A stretch of 11,922 nucleotides of DNA from Chloroflexota bacterium (GCA_003695455.1 RFJF01000798.1:1-11922), one strand, 5' to 3'. Counted from the stretch's first letter, positions 1 to 7,671 are shown. The notes: a model not told the origin generated them from the letters alone. Translations and numbers: made by a program.

Positions 1-13
1 CAGTCAAATAATT

Positions 14-79
14 CCTGCGGGACAACACCAAAGAATGAAAATCCGGCAGGCGGCAGGTTGCAAGTAGCAGGGTTGCAGG
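14..79. repeat. Dispersed GAATGA hairpin element (copy A) plus heptamer array
   Basis: The element begins with CCTGCGG (14-20), has GAATGA at 33-38 and ends with CCGGCAGG (43-50). The two ends can pair into a short stem with one bulge. An ungapped, similarly spaced copy lies at 6680-6724. Downstream, 45-79 reads as units of seven bases built on GGCAGGT and TGCAAGT, with one base out of step in the last unit. The rest of 1-180 holds no gene that I can support. Confidence 0.5.
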
Positions 80-180
80 GGCGCACATTTGCACATCACC
101 TGCCTCCGTCTACTGGCTATACCGTATTTTCACAGGAGTGGCTATTATAACGTGCTTGAGAGCCGGGAGCAAAGGCGGCG

Positions 181-792
181 CTACTGCGCCGCAAATTCAA
201 ACAACTCAGCCGGAGGGTGGTTCAGCGGCTCCACATGGCGGGCGGTGAGCGTGCCGCGCTGGCTGCCGGCAGCAAACTCAATTTTCAATGGCAGGCCGGT
301 TGCGGGCAGTATCCACATTGCCAACCGGCTGCCGTCTGCAAATTGCAGGGTTATTTTTTGGGCCGACTGGCCGCGCACCGTAGCCCGCGATTCTTCCGCC
401 GCAGCCGCATTCTGCTGCAACAGCCCATCCACCAGCGCCCGCGCCCCGGTAACCGGCGATAACTGCGGCGCAGGCAGAGTCGTCTCTCCCTGCGCAGACA
501 GGCGGTTGGCCCGGTGCGCCCGCTGTCCATCAAACACCAGCATTTCACCCATCAGCGCGGGTGCGGGAGATTCCAGAATTTCCAGCCGGTAGCGCGGCCT
601 GGCCTGCCACACCTCAAACGTCACCGGGCCGCCGGCGGGCGCATTGGGCCAATCCAGTTCCCAAACGGCGTGCTGGTTGGCCTGCCACGCAGATAGCATC
701 AATTCACGAGCCTGTTCCGGGTTGGTGGACTGCGCAGCCGCGCAGCCTGCCAAAAAAATAATGAAAAGCGCGCAGAAAATTCGATGTTGCAT
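181..792 (-). CDS. Putative lipoprotein, LolA-like fold suspected
   Basis: This is a 203-residue secreted lipoprotein of unknown function. The N-terminus is a type II signal peptide: basic H3-R4, a hydrophobic core and the lipobox LAGC, with the lipidated cysteine at residue 17. The mature part alternates short beta-like stretches, including a YRLEIL segment, a 'VFDGQRAH' turn and a C-terminal 'PPAELFEFAAQ' ending. That pattern resembles LolA/RseB-type or 'outer membrane lipoprotein carrier-like' domains, which often occur as lipoproteins in Chloroflexota. The family assignment is inference from pattern only. No good Shine-Dalgarno is seen upstream; the ATG at 792 is preferred because it gives a complete signal peptide. 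The gene is divergent from the DUF151 gene, with about 100 bases between them. No terminator is visible past its stop. Confidence 0.72.
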   Translation of the reverse strand: MQHRIFCALFIIFLAGCAAAQSTNPEQARELMLSAWQANQHAVWELDWPNAPAGGPVTFEVWQARPRYRLEILESPAPALMGEMLVFDGQRAHRANRLSAQGETTLPAPQLSPVTGARALVDGLLQQNAAAAEESRATVRGQSAQKITLQFADGSRLAMWILPATGLPLKIEFAAGSQRGTLTARHVEPLNHPPAELFEFAAQ

Positions 793-827
793 TAATTTTA
801 ATCCAAACTATCCGGCCAAAATAAATC

Positions 828-856
828 TTGTACGCGGGTAATTGATGTGGTATAAT
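828..856 (+). promoter_or_regulatory. Sigma70-type promoter of the DUF151 gene
   Basis: A perfect -10 TATAAT lies at 851-856, preceded by TGG, which makes it an extended -10. A weak -35 candidate, TTGTAC (828-833), is exactly 17 bases upstream. The start codon is at 895, with a strong Shine-Dalgarno GGAGGAGG at 881-888. Only the -10 is strong evidence; the -35 matches three of six consensus positions. Confidence 0.65.
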
Positions 857-894
857 CCAACCGTCAATCCGTGAACTAACGGAGGAGGAAACCC

Positions 895-1416
895 ATGATC
901 GAAGTCAAAATTGATAGCATCCGAGTTAGCCTCATGTCCCAACATCGGGTTGTGGTCCTCAAAGAAACGGATTCAGATCGGTACCTCCCCATCTGGATTG
1001 GGCCGTTTGAAGCCGATGCGATTACCCTGCAATTGCAGGGGGTGCAGGTAGCGCGTCCGCTCACCCACGATCTGCTCAAAAGTGTGATTGACCAGATGGG
1101 CGCCAAAATATCGCATGTGATTGTCACAGAATTAAAAAACGAAACATTCTACGCCAATATTGTGATGGATATTAACGGCAAAAGCGTAGAAATTGACGCC
1201 CGCCCCAGCGATGCCATTGCGTTGGCGGTTCGGGTGAACGCACCGCTGTTTGTGGCCGAGCCGGTCATGGCCGAAGCCTCGATTGTGCCGGAAACCGGCC
1301 TGGATGAGCTTGAATCAGATGACTCCGGCCCCATCTCGGCCGAAGAAGAACAGCAATTGTCGGCTTTCCGTGATTTCATCAATGAACTTGACATTGATGA
1401 TTTGGGGAAAAATTAA
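895..1416 (+). CDS. Bifunctional nuclease family protein (DUF151)
   Basis: This 173-residue protein belongs to the DUF151 'bifunctional nuclease' family, named for plant and Thermotoga members with proposed RNase and DNase activity. The domain covers roughly residues 1-135. It shows the conserved 'LPIWIGPFEADAI' block near residues 31-43 and the signature RPSDAIALAVR near residues 102-112. An acidic linker follows, then a C-terminal helix (EEEQQLSAFRDFINEL) of the kind often found in bacterial members. The ATG is fixed by GGAGGAGG six bases upstream and by an extended -10 promoter further up. It is a single-gene unit: dnaB downstream has its own promoter after a 208-base gap. The cellular substrate is unknown. 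Confidence 0.92.
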   Translation: MIEVKIDSIRVSLMSQHRVVVLKETDSDRYLPIWIGPFEADAITLQLQGVQVARPLTHDLLKSVIDQMGAKISHVIVTELKNETFYANIVMDINGKSVEIDARPSDAIALAVRVNAPLFVAEPVMAEASIVPETGLDELESDDSGPISAEEEQQLSAFRDFINELDIDDLGKN

Positions 1417-1534
1417 ACCACGTCCCGGCAAAATTGGCAACAATTCCACGTCCGGGCCAACTCCGCCGGGCGAGTCACCGTCAGATAACCTCTGTTTGCA
1501 GAAAACCAACATTTGGACTCAGTCCCGATTACGT

Positions 1535-1578
1535 GCGCGGACGGTTCGTTCAAAAATATTTTTGACGGAACCCCGCGC
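1535..1578. promoter_or_regulatory. Interrupted dyad over the dnaB promoter, putative operator
   Basis: The core is a perfect 16-base palindrome, TCAAAAATATTTTTGA (1550-1565). It is flanked by matching arms GGTTC (1543-1547) and GAACC (1568-1572) after two mismatched positions. Outside these, GCGCGG (1535-1540) pairs with CCGCGC (1573-1578) across a two-base bulge. The right half contains the proposed -35 of dnaB. No T-run follows, so an operator or structural site fits better than a terminator. Which regulator might bind is unknown. Confidence 0.55.
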
Positions 1579-1590
1579 GCGTGTTATATT
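1562..1590 (+). promoter_or_regulatory. Sigma70-type promoter of dnaB
   Basis: TTGACG (1562-1567) and TATATT (1585-1590) each match consensus at five of six positions and are separated by 17 bases. The -10 lies 34 bases before the dnaB ATG. The -35 is inside the dyad at 1535-1578, so a protein bound there would be expected to block polymerase. Confidence 0.65.
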
Positions 1591-1624
1591 TCTATTTTAG
1601 AACACTTGTTCCGGGCAGGAAATC

Positions 1625-2989
1625 ATGGCAAACAACGGCACGGGCAGTACCGTACCAGACAAACTTCAACCGCACAATGTAGAAGCCGAAGAGGCAGTCC
1701 TCGGTTCGTTGTTGATTGACCCGGATGCCATCATTCACATTTCTACCTTTTTGCGCGCCGCCGATTTTTACGTGGAGCGCCACGGCTGGGTGTACGATGC
1801 CATTCTGGAACTGCACGAGCGCCGCCAGCCCGCCGACCTGGTTACCCTGTCTGACGAACTGGCCCGCCGCAACCAGCTTGAAGATGTGGGCGGTGCAGCC
1901 TACCTGACCGGCCTCATCAACGCCACCCCCAGCTCCATTCACGTTGAATACTACGCCCGCATCATCGAGCGCACCGCCGTGCTGCGCCGGCTCATTGACG
2001 CCGCCGGGCAAATTGCCCAACTGGCCTACCAGGATGACGAAGACGCCGAAACCGTCATTGACCGCGCCGAAGAGATTATTTTTGGCATTTCTGAACGGCG
2101 CGTAGACCGCGACCTGCGCCCCATCCGGCAGGTGCTGGACCAGTACTACGACCGGATTGAATATTTGCAGCAACACCAGGGCGAAATCATCGGTATTCCC
2201 ACCGGGCTGGCTGATCTGGACAAACTGCTGGGCGGTCTTCAGCGCAGCGATATGATTGTGATGGCCGGACGGCCCGGCATGGGCAAAACCAGCCTGGCAC
2301 TGAGCATTGCTCTGCAATCGGCGCGGCGCTGGCAAAAGCGGGTGGCGCTGTTCAGTCTTGAAATGAGCGATGAGCAACTGGTGCAACGGCTGGTTTCAGC
2401 AGAAACCGGTATTGACAGCCAGCGGCTGCGGCTGGGCAACATTAAGGCCGATGAATGGACTACTTTTTACCAGGCCATCCGCCTGCTGTCAGAAACCATG
2501 ATTTTCATTGACGACACACCGGCCATTTCTGTACTCGAGTTGCGCACCAAAGCCCGCCGCCTGCACGCCGAGCACGGCCTGGATTTGCTGATTGTGGATT
2601 ACATGCAGTTGATGCGCGGTGGAACCCGCAACGAAAACCGCCAGCAGGAAATCAGCTTCATTTCGCGCTCGCTGAAAGGGCTGGCCCGCGAATTGAACGT
2701 ACCCATTCTGGCACTCAGCCAGCTATCGCGGCAGGTAGAAAGCCGGCACGACAAGCGGCCCATGCTCAGCGACTTGCGCGAATCCGGCTCGATTGAGCAG
2801 GATGCCGACGTTGTGCTGTTCATCTACCGCGACGACGTGTACAACCCCGACACCGAAATCCCCAACATTGCCGAAATTATTGTTGCCAAACACCGTTCCG
2901 GGCCAACCGGCGTCTTTTCGGTCTACTTCAAAAAACATCTGGCCCAGTTTGTAGATTTGGAAGTTCACACCCAACCGCTGGATTATTAA
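1625..2989 (+). CDS. dnaB: Replicative DNA helicase DnaB
   Basis: This is the hexameric 5'-3' helicase that unwinds the replication fork and recruits primase. At 454 residues it has the normal family length. The N-terminal helical domain spans about residues 14-116 ([15 protein letters not shown] near its start). A linker follows, then the RecA-like ATPase. Walker A is GRPGMGKTS at 215-223. Walker B is LLIVDYMQL at 321-329, ending in the DYMQL typical of DnaB. Further motifs are LSQLSRQVE and [13 protein letters not shown] near the C-terminus. No intein is present. The ATG follows a modest AGGA at 1617-1620. The next two replication genes, DnaD-like and DnaC-like, lie directly downstream, suggesting a helicase-loading cluster. 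Confidence 0.97.
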   Translation: MANNGTGSTVPDKLQPHNVEAEEAVLGSLLIDPDAIIHISTFLRAADFYVERHGWVYDAILELHERRQPADLVTLSDELARRNQLEDVGGAAYLTGLINATPSSIHVEYYARIIERTAVLRRLIDAAGQIAQLAYQDDEDAETVIDRAEEIIFGISERRVDRDLRPIRQVLDQYYDRIEYLQQHQGEIIGIPTGLADLDKLLGGLQRSDMIVMAGRPGMGKTSLALSIALQSARRWQKRVALFSLEMSDEQLVQRLVSAETGIDSQRLRLGNIKADEWTTFYQAIRLLSETMIFIDDTPAISVLELRTKARRLHAEHGLDLLIVDYMQLMRGGTRNENRQQEISFISRSLKGLARELNVPILALSQLSRQVESRHDKRPMLSDLRESGSIEQDADVVLFIYRDDVYNPDTEIPNIAEIIVAKHRSGPTGVFSVYFKKHLAQFVDLEVHTQPLDY

Positions 2990-3003
2990 GTTTGTTTTTT
3001 TGT

Positions 3004-3059
3004 CATTGGTCACTGGTCATTCGTTATTCGTAATTGTTCATTGGTAATTGATAATTGAC
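3004..3059 (+). repeat. Eight-unit degenerate heptamer array
   Basis: Eight contiguous seven-base units run without a break, of the types CATTGGT and AATTGAT. CATTGGT occurs twice exactly, at 3004-3010 and 3039-3045. The array fills nearly the whole spacer between dnaB and the DnaD-like gene. Its last unit (3053-3059) contains the TTG start codon of that gene. Confidence 0.85.
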
Positions 3060-3759
3060 CTCGTTCAAAGGATTTCCCGCAGGCGAATTACGCTTTACAT
3101 CCGTGCCGGACCTGTTTTTTGCCCGGTTGCTGCCGCAAATTGACAGTCTGGCCGAACTCAAAGTGACGCTCCATTTTTTTTGGGTACACTACCGCCAAAC
3201 GCGGCAGGCCATCTCAAAAAACGAGCTGCTTGCCGACGAGACGCTGGTTCACAGTCTGTCGCTCATTGCCGATGACGTGAACCAGGCCGTAACCCAGGGG
3301 TTGGATCGTGCTGTGGCCCGCGGTACACTGCTGCACGCGCAAATTGAAACCGACGAGGGCCAGCTGCACGACCTGTACTTTCTCAACAGCGAGCGCGGGC
3401 GGCAGGCGCACGCCAAAATCCAGCAAGGCGAACTGGGTGTGGTGGCGGTCAGCGGGCTTGAAGTGGCGCCGCCCAGCCAGCGCCCCAATATTTTCAAACT
3501 ATACGAAGACAACATCGGCCTCATTTCGCCTATTCTGGCCGATGAATTGAAAGATGCCGAAGCCACCTACCCGCCGGAATGGATTGAAGACGCCTTTAAA
3601 ATTGCGGTAGAAAACAACGTGCGCAAATGGAGTTACATCCGCGCCGTGCTGGAGCGATTTGCCACCTCAGGACGGGAAGATGTGGGCAAAAATCAGCCGG
3701 ATTCCGGCGCGGGCAAAAGCTGGTTCACCGATGAAGAACAGGCGCTTATTCAGCGTTAA
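3055..3759 (+). CDS. DnaD-domain primosome protein
   Basis: This 234-residue protein is probably a replication-restart or initiation factor. The N-terminal half, containing the LPQIDSLAELKVTLHFFW stretch, resembles the winged-helix part seen in Chloroflexota DnaD-like proteins. Residues about 145-210 form a DnaD/DnaB_2-type helical domain: 'YEDNIGLISPILADEL', then 'PPEWIEDAFKIAVENN' and 'WSYIRAVLERF'. This is the classic Y-x3-IG to Y-I-x2-L-L pattern. In Firmicutes such proteins help load DnaB onto DNA. The start is uncertain. The TTG at 3055 follows directly on an in-frame TAA and has no Shine-Dalgarno. It is preferred because it retains the FKGFP segment, which I recall as common in relatives. 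An in-frame GTG at 3103 is the alternative. Confidence 0.86.
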   Translation: MTSFKGFPAGELRFTSVPDLFFARLLPQIDSLAELKVTLHFFWVHYRQTRQAISKNELLADETLVHSLSLIADDVNQAVTQGLDRAVARGTLLHAQIETDEGQLHDLYFLNSERGRQAHAKIQQGELGVVAVSGLEVAPPSQRPNIFKLYEDNIGLISPILADELKDAEATYPPEWIEDAFKIAVENNVRKWSYIRAVLERFATSGREDVGKNQPDSGAGKSWFTDEEQALIQR

Positions 3760-3777
3760 TTTAAAGTTTGCAATCCA

Positions 3778-5184
3778 ATGAAGCCACTCAACGAAATTCT
3801 CAACCCACCGCCAGAAGCCGCACCCGAACCTGACGTGCCGCTGCCGGACAATGGCGTTGCTGCGCAACCGGACAGCACCGAGTACCTGTGCCCCATTTGC
3901 GGCGGCACCGGCTACTTGCGGCAAGATGTGCCGGTGGGGCATCCCAATTTTGGCAAACTTGTCAAGTGCCGCTGCCAGCTGGAAGAAGACGAAACCAAAC
4001 GGCTGGACAAGCTCATCAAAATCAGCAACATGAAGCTGATGACCCGCTTTACATTTGAGGCATTTGTGCCGGACGGAATCGGCCTGACCGAAGAACGACG
4101 CCGCAACCTGCGCTTTGCCTTTCAGACAGCGCAGGAATTTGCAGACAACCCAAAAGGGTGGCTGGTGTTGCTGGGTGGCTACGGCTGCGGAAAAACCCAT
4201 CTGGCGGCGGCCATTGCCAACCGGGCCATCGAACGGGGGCGGCCCGCGCTATTTGTGGTGGTGCCGGATCTGCTGGACCACCTGCGCAGCACTTACAGCC
4301 CTTACAGCACCGTCACCTACGATCAGCGATTTGAGGACATCCGCACCGCATCTCTGCTGGTGCTGGATGATTTGGGGGCGCACAGCGCCACCCCGTGGGC
4401 GCAGGAAAAACTGTTCCAGTTGTTCAATTACCGCTACAACGCCCAGCTTCCCACCGTGGTCACCACCAATTACGAACTGGAAGAAATTGACATCCGCATC
4501 CGGTCACGCATCATTGACCCGGACCTGTCGCGGATAATGACCATTCTGGCGCCGGACTTCCGCCAAAGCGGCGTGGCTCAGGGCATCAGCGAACTGTCCA
4601 GCCTGACCCTGCACGCCGACCAAACCTTTGACACCTTTGACATGCGCCAGCACGAACTGGACCGCGAGAAAGCCGAAAACCTGCGGCGCGCCTTTAATTT
4701 TGCTCGCGGTTTTGCCGATAACCCGCAGGACTGGATTGTCTTTTTTGGCACCTACGGCTGCGGCAAAACTCACCTGGCGGCTGCCGTAGCCAACGAGCGC
4801 GTTCGTTCCGGCGAGCCGGCCCTGTTTGTGGTGGTGCCGGATTTGCTGGACCACCTGCGCAGCACCTACGGCCCCAACAGCCTCACCTCGTACGACAAAC
4901 GCTTTGACGAGGTTCGCAAATCACCGTTGTTGGTGCTGGATGACCTGGGCACAGAAAGCGCCACCCCCTGGGCCGAAGAAAAGCTGTACCAGTTGTTCAA
5001 CTACCGCTACAACGCCCGCCTGCCCACCATCATCACCATGGCCAAAGACATTGATTTAAAACCGCGCCTCAAATCGCTCATTCTGGATGTGGGACGCTGT
5101 ACGCCGTTTGAAATTCTGGCGCCCAGCTACCGGGGATTGCCCAGCCGCAACATGCCCCAAAAACCCCGCCGGAGACGCAGGTAA
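3778..5184 (+). CDS. Tandem-duplicated DnaC/IstB-like AAA+ ATPase
   Basis: This 468-residue protein carries two DnaC-type ATPase domains and is a probable helicase loader. A proline-rich leader (1-33) precedes a likely zinc site with C38, C41, C64 and C66. ATPase 1 has Walker A GYGCGKTH at 134-141, Walker B LLVLDDLG at 193-200, a TTN sensor-1 motif ending at N231 and an SRI motif with R244 as the likely arginine finger. ATPase 2 has Walker A TYGCGKTH at 325-332 and Walker B LLVLDDLG at 384-391. In ATPase 2 the TTN is replaced by TMA (420-422), and R244 corresponds to L434. The two copies are offset by 191 residues; F159-Y173 is identical to F350-Y364. The protein ends in a basic KPRRRRR tail. 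It starts 18 bases after the DnaD-like gene with no clear Shine-Dalgarno. The usual family members I know have a single ATPase domain. Confidence 0.9.
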   Translation: MKPLNEILNPPPEAAPEPDVPLPDNGVAAQPDSTEYLCPICGGTGYLRQDVPVGHPNFGKLVKCRCQLEEDETKRLDKLIKISNMKLMTRFTFEAFVPDGIGLTEERRRNLRFAFQTAQEFADNPKGWLVLLGGYGCGKTHLAAAIANRAIERGRPALFVVVPDLLDHLRSTYSPYSTVTYDQRFEDIRTASLLVLDDLGAHSATPWAQEKLFQLFNYRYNAQLPTVVTTNYELEEIDIRIRSRIIDPDLSRIMTILAPDFRQSGVAQGISELSSLTLHADQTFDTFDMRQHELDREKAENLRRAFNFARGFADNPQDWIVFFGTYGCGKTHLAAAVANERVRSGEPALFVVVPDLLDHLRSTYGPNSLTSYDKRFDEVRKSPLLVLDDLGTESATPWAEEKLYQLFNYRYNARLPTIITMAKDIDLKPRLKSLILDVGRCTPFEILAPSYRGLPSRNMPQKPRRRRR

Positions 5185-5189
5185 ATCCA

Positions 5190-5630
5190 GTGAAAATCAC
5201 CGACGCGCAACTCAAGGAAATTTACGCCCACGCCAAAGAAAGCTACCCGCACGAATGTTGCGGCTTTCTGCTGGGCCATTTTGAAGCAGGCGGGCAGGTG
5301 CGCCGGGTTCGGCGGGCCGCCAACCAGAACACCGAGCGCACCGACCGCTTTGTGATTGCCCCGGAAGAGTTTGCCCAGGCCCAGTTTGCCGCCGACGACG
5401 CCGAACTGGACATCATCGGCATTTACCACTCCCACCCGGACTGGCCGCCCATCCCCAGCCAAACCGATATGGACAGCGCCTGGGACGAGGTGTTCTACCT
5501 GATCACCTCCGTTCACGAAGGCCGGCCGCTCAACACCAACATCTGGCGGCTGGCGCGCAGCGGCCCGCGCCGCTTTGAGCAGGTATCGCTGGAAATTTTG
5601 GATGAAAATGAATTAAAGGACACAGAATGA
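5190..5630 (+). CDS. JAMM/M67-family metallopeptidase
   Basis: This 146-residue zinc isopeptidase-like enzyme belongs to the Mov34/MPN/PAD-1 group. The complete JAMM motif is visible: E22 in HECCGFLLG, then H80-x-H82, S90 and D93 in HSHPDWPPIPSQTD. Bacterial relatives such as Mycobacterium Mec+ cleave adducts at the C-terminus of sulfur-carrier proteins; others act on ubiquitin-like proteins. The GTG start lies five bases after the stop of the ATPase gene, and the next gene overlaps by ATGA, so the two are almost surely co-translated. Pairing with an E1-like gene supports work on a beta-grasp carrier, but no carrier gene is in the window. Family call is firm; substrate is inference. Confidence 0.93.
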   Translation: MKITDAQLKEIYAHAKESYPHECCGFLLGHFEAGGQVRRVRRAANQNTERTDRFVIAPEEFAQAQFAADDAELDIIGIYHSHPDWPPIPSQTDMDSAWDEVFYLITSVHEGRPLNTNIWRLARSGPRRFEQVSLEILDENELKDTE

Positions 5631-6658
5631 CCCAAGCCAACCTTTCGCGCTACGCCCGGCAGACCATCTTCCCCGGCATTGGGCAGGAGGGCCAGCGAAA
5701 ACTGCTGGCTGCCCGCGTGCTGGTGGTCGGCTGCGGAGCCAACGGAACCGTCATTGCCAACCATCTGGCCCGGGCCGGCGTGGGGCATTTGACCATTGTA
5801 GACCGCGATTTCATCGAACTGAACAATTTGCAGCGCCAGCTTCTGTTTGACGAGCAGGATTTGGCCGAAAACCTGCCCAAAGCTGCCGCCGCCGAGCGCA
5901 AATTACGGGCCATCAATTCAGACATTACGGTGCGCGGGCTGGTTACGGATGTCAACGCCGAAAACATCGAAACCCTCATCGCCGGGATGACGCTGGTGAT
6001 GGACGGCACAGACAACTTTGAAACCCGCTACATTCTCAACGACGCCTGCGTTAAACACGGCATCCCCTGGATTTACACCGGCGCAGTCTCCAGTTACGGC
6101 ATGAGCCAGACCATCATCCCCGGCAAAACCGCCTGCCTGCGCTGCCTGTACAACGATATTCCGCCTGCCGGCAGTACCGCCACCTGCGACACCGCCGGCG
6201 TAATTGGGCCGGTTGTCAGCGCGCTGGCCAGCGTCAGCGCGGCAGAAGCCATCAAACTGATTGTTGGACAGGGCGATGTGAACCAGGGCATCATCCACAT
6301 GGATTTGTGGTACAACAGTTTTGAACAATTTGGGCACGGCGGCCCGCGCGAGGATTGTCCCGCCTGCGGGCAGCGCAATTTTGAGTTTCTCAACCAGGAA
6401 CGCGGCGCAGAAACGGTGAGCCTGTGCGGGCGCAACGCCGTGCAAATCCGCGTGCCGGGCAGCGGCACACTTCCGCTGGAACAACTGGCGGCCCGGCTGG
6501 GTGCGGTCGCCACCGTAACCGCCGCCAACAATTATCTACTGCGTTTTCTGGTGGATGAATTTGACATCACCCTGTTTGCCGACGCCCGCGCCATCATCAA
6601 AGGTACGCAGGATGAAAGCGTGGCCCGCGGCCTGTACGCCAAATACGTGGGCAGCTAA
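5627..6658 (+). CDS. E1-like ThiF/MoeB/HesA adenylyltransferase
   Basis: This 343-residue enzyme probably activates the C-terminus of a ubiquitin-like sulfur carrier with ATP. The nucleotide-binding loop is VVGCGANG at 33-40. IVDRD (57-61) and the NNLQRQ segment with R70 follow. 'DGTDNFETRY' marks the central catalytic region. C187, in TCDTAGVIGP, is in the position of the MoeB cysteine. Two CxxC pairs, C170/C173 and C244/C247, form the usual zinc site. Residues from about 265 on ('CGRNAVQI' to the end) are an extension of roughly 80 residues beyond a minimal MoeB. In MoeBR/Uba4 proteins this position holds a rhodanese domain, but this extension shows no rhodanese loop. The start overlaps the JAMM gene stop as ATGA. 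Activity as ThiF, MoeB or CysO activator cannot be told from sequence. Confidence 0.92.
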   Translation: MTQANLSRYARQTIFPGIGQEGQRKLLAARVLVVGCGANGTVIANHLARAGVGHLTIVDRDFIELNNLQRQLLFDEQDLAENLPKAAAAERKLRAINSDITVRGLVTDVNAENIETLIAGMTLVMDGTDNFETRYILNDACVKHGIPWIYTGAVSSYGMSQTIIPGKTACLRCLYNDIPPAGSTATCDTAGVIGPVVSALASVSAAEAIKLIVGQGDVNQGIIHMDLWYNSFEQFGHGGPREDCPACGQRNFEFLNQERGAETVSLCGRNAVQIRVPGSGTLPLEQLAARLGAVATVTAANNYLLRFLVDEFDITLFADARAIIKGTQDESVARGLYAKYVGS

Positions 6659-6679
6659 ACCCGCAGAAGACGTACCCGG

Positions 6680-6731
6680 CCTGCGGCTTGGCAACCCTGA
6701 ATGAGAATTCCGCAGGTGGCAAGTGGCAAAG
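6680..6731. repeat. Dispersed GAATGA hairpin element (copy B) with heptamers
   Basis: CCTGCGG (6680-6686) and CCGCAGG (6710-6716) are exact inverted arms around a 23-base loop containing GAATGA at 6699-6704. The same order and spacing occur at 14-58. From 6711, three seven-base units follow (CGCAGGT, GGCAAGT, GGCAAAG). There is also an overlapping CCGCAG at 6661-6666 that could compete for the left arm. No T-run follows, so it is not a standard terminator for the E1-like gene. Confidence 0.55.
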
Positions 6732-6773
6732 AAAGATGGAGAGCAGGGGAGGTGGGGAGACAAGGCATAGTTT

Positions 6774-6865
6774 GCCATTCGCTGAATCGCCATTCGCCAT
6801 TCGCTGAATCGCCTGTTTTCAAGGGAGCTTTTTTCCCCTTCATCCTTTCGCCTTTATCCTTATCT
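6774..6865 (+). repeat. GCCATTC/GCTGAATC repeats and a CTT-heptamer array
   Basis: An 18-base direct repeat (GCCATTCGCTGAATCGCC) occurs at 6774-6791 and 6796-6813, built from GCCATTC units and eight-base GCTGAATC units. Closer to the next gene, 6838-6865 is four contiguous heptamers such as CTTTATC. The array ends 18 bases before the SDR start codon, just ahead of its Shine-Dalgarno. The GCCATTC type reappears in reverse orientation at 8819-8839. Confidence 0.75.
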
Positions 6866-6882
6866 TACACGAGGAGAATTCA

Positions 6883-7671
6883 ATGGACCTGGGATTAAAA
6901 AACAAAATTGCGCTGGTAGCCGCCTCATCAAAGGGACTGGGCCGGGCCAGCGCCGAAGCCATTGCTGCTGAAGGCGCTCGCGTGACCATTTGCGCCCGTA
7001 ACGCGGACGCGCTGGAAAAAACCCGCGCCGAAATGGCCGCCGCCGGCGCGGACGTGCTGGCCGTTCCGGCCGACATGACCAACCCTGCCGACATCGCCAA
7101 CGTGGTGGCCCGCACCGTGGAACATTTTGGCGGCCTGCACATTTTGGTGACCAACGCCGGCGGACCGCCGCCCGGCTACTTTCCTGATTTTGACGACGCG
7201 GCGTGGGAATCGGCGGTGAACCTGACGCTTATGAGTACCGTACGCCTCATTCGTGCCGCGCTGCCCCACATGCAGCAAGCCGGTTGGGGGCGCATCATCA
7301 ACGTGACCAGCATCTCCGTCAAACAGCCGGTTGACAATCTGGTGCTGTCCAACGCTATCCGCGCCGCCGTGCACGGGCTGGCCAAAACGCTGGCCAACCA
7401 GGTAGCCCGCGACGGCATCACCGTGAACAACGTGCTGCCCGGCTACACCCACACCGACCGCATCCAGCAGTTGGCCGAGGCCCGCGCCGCCGACAGCGGC
7501 AAAACCCCCGCCGATATCATCGCCGGGTTGGGCCAGCCGGTGCCGGTGGGCCGGGTGGGGCAGCCTCACGAATTTGGGGCCACCGTGGCTTTTCTGGCCT
7601 CGGAGCAGGCCGCTTACATCAACGGCGTCTCCCTCCCGGTGGATGGGGGATACATCAACGCGGCGTTTTAA
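6883..7671 (+). CDS. SDR-family oxidoreductase, atypical active site
   Basis: This 262-residue protein has the Rossmann fold of short-chain dehydrogenases, with NNVLPGYTHTDR and the C-terminal 'INGVSLPVDGGY' typical of classical SDRs. The cofactor loop is VAASSKGLG (12-20), where the first glycine of TGxxxGxG is A14. N91 of NAG and S143 of the TSIS motif are kept. The catalytic YxxxK is S156-N-A-I-R160, so Tyr and Lys are Ser and Arg. This matches a known subgroup of beta-ketoacyl-reductase-like SDRs whose cofactor motif and tetrad are imperfect (recalled as CDD BKR_like_SDR_like). Substrate unknown. The start is set by GAGGAG at 6871-6876. The 224-base repeat-rich gap upstream suggests a separate unit from the E1-like gene. 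Confidence 0.92.
   Translation: MDLGLKNKIALVAASSKGLGRASAEAIAAEGARVTICARNADALEKTRAEMAAAGADVLAVPADMTNPADIANVVARTVEHFGGLHILVTNAGGPPPGYFPDFDDAAWESAVNLTLMSTVRLIRAALPHMQQAGWGRIINVTSISVKQPVDNLVLSNAIRAAVHGLAKTLANQVARDGITVNNVLPGYTHTDRIQQLAEARAADSGKTPADIIAGLGQPVPVGRVGQPHEFGATVAFLASEQAAYINGVSLPVDGGYINAAF

Noticed and set aside
115..148. Two GGCTAT repeats and a TATTAT box as a + strand promoter
   Set aside because: No + strand gene follows; transcription would run antisense into the lipoprotein gene, and no good -35 is seen.
89..592. Open + strand frame of 167 codons at the left end
   Set aside because: It is antisense to the lipoprotein gene, is rich in Arg, Ser and Ala as expected of a shadow frame, and has no ribosome site. 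The - strand frame has a real signal peptide and lipobox.
1592..2386. Long - strand frame inside dnaB
   Set aside because: It is fully antisense to clear DnaB coding sequence, its product shows no recognisable domain, and such frames are common in GC-rich genes. The same holds for 8130-9179 and 6928-7683 on the - strand.
2990..3003. T-run after dnaB as a terminator
   Set aside because: No GC-rich hairpin precedes the run, so intrinsic termination is not supported.
5190..6658. JAMM plus E1-like pair as an antiphage (CBASS or Bil-type) system
   Set aside because: No E2-like protein, nucleotidyltransferase, effector or ubiquitin-like gene lies nearby, and the E1-like protein has ordinary MoeB/ThiF features.
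6774..6813. Direct repeats as a CRISPR array
   Set aside because: Units are seven to eight bases (18 at most) with no unique spacers of normal length and no cas gene near.
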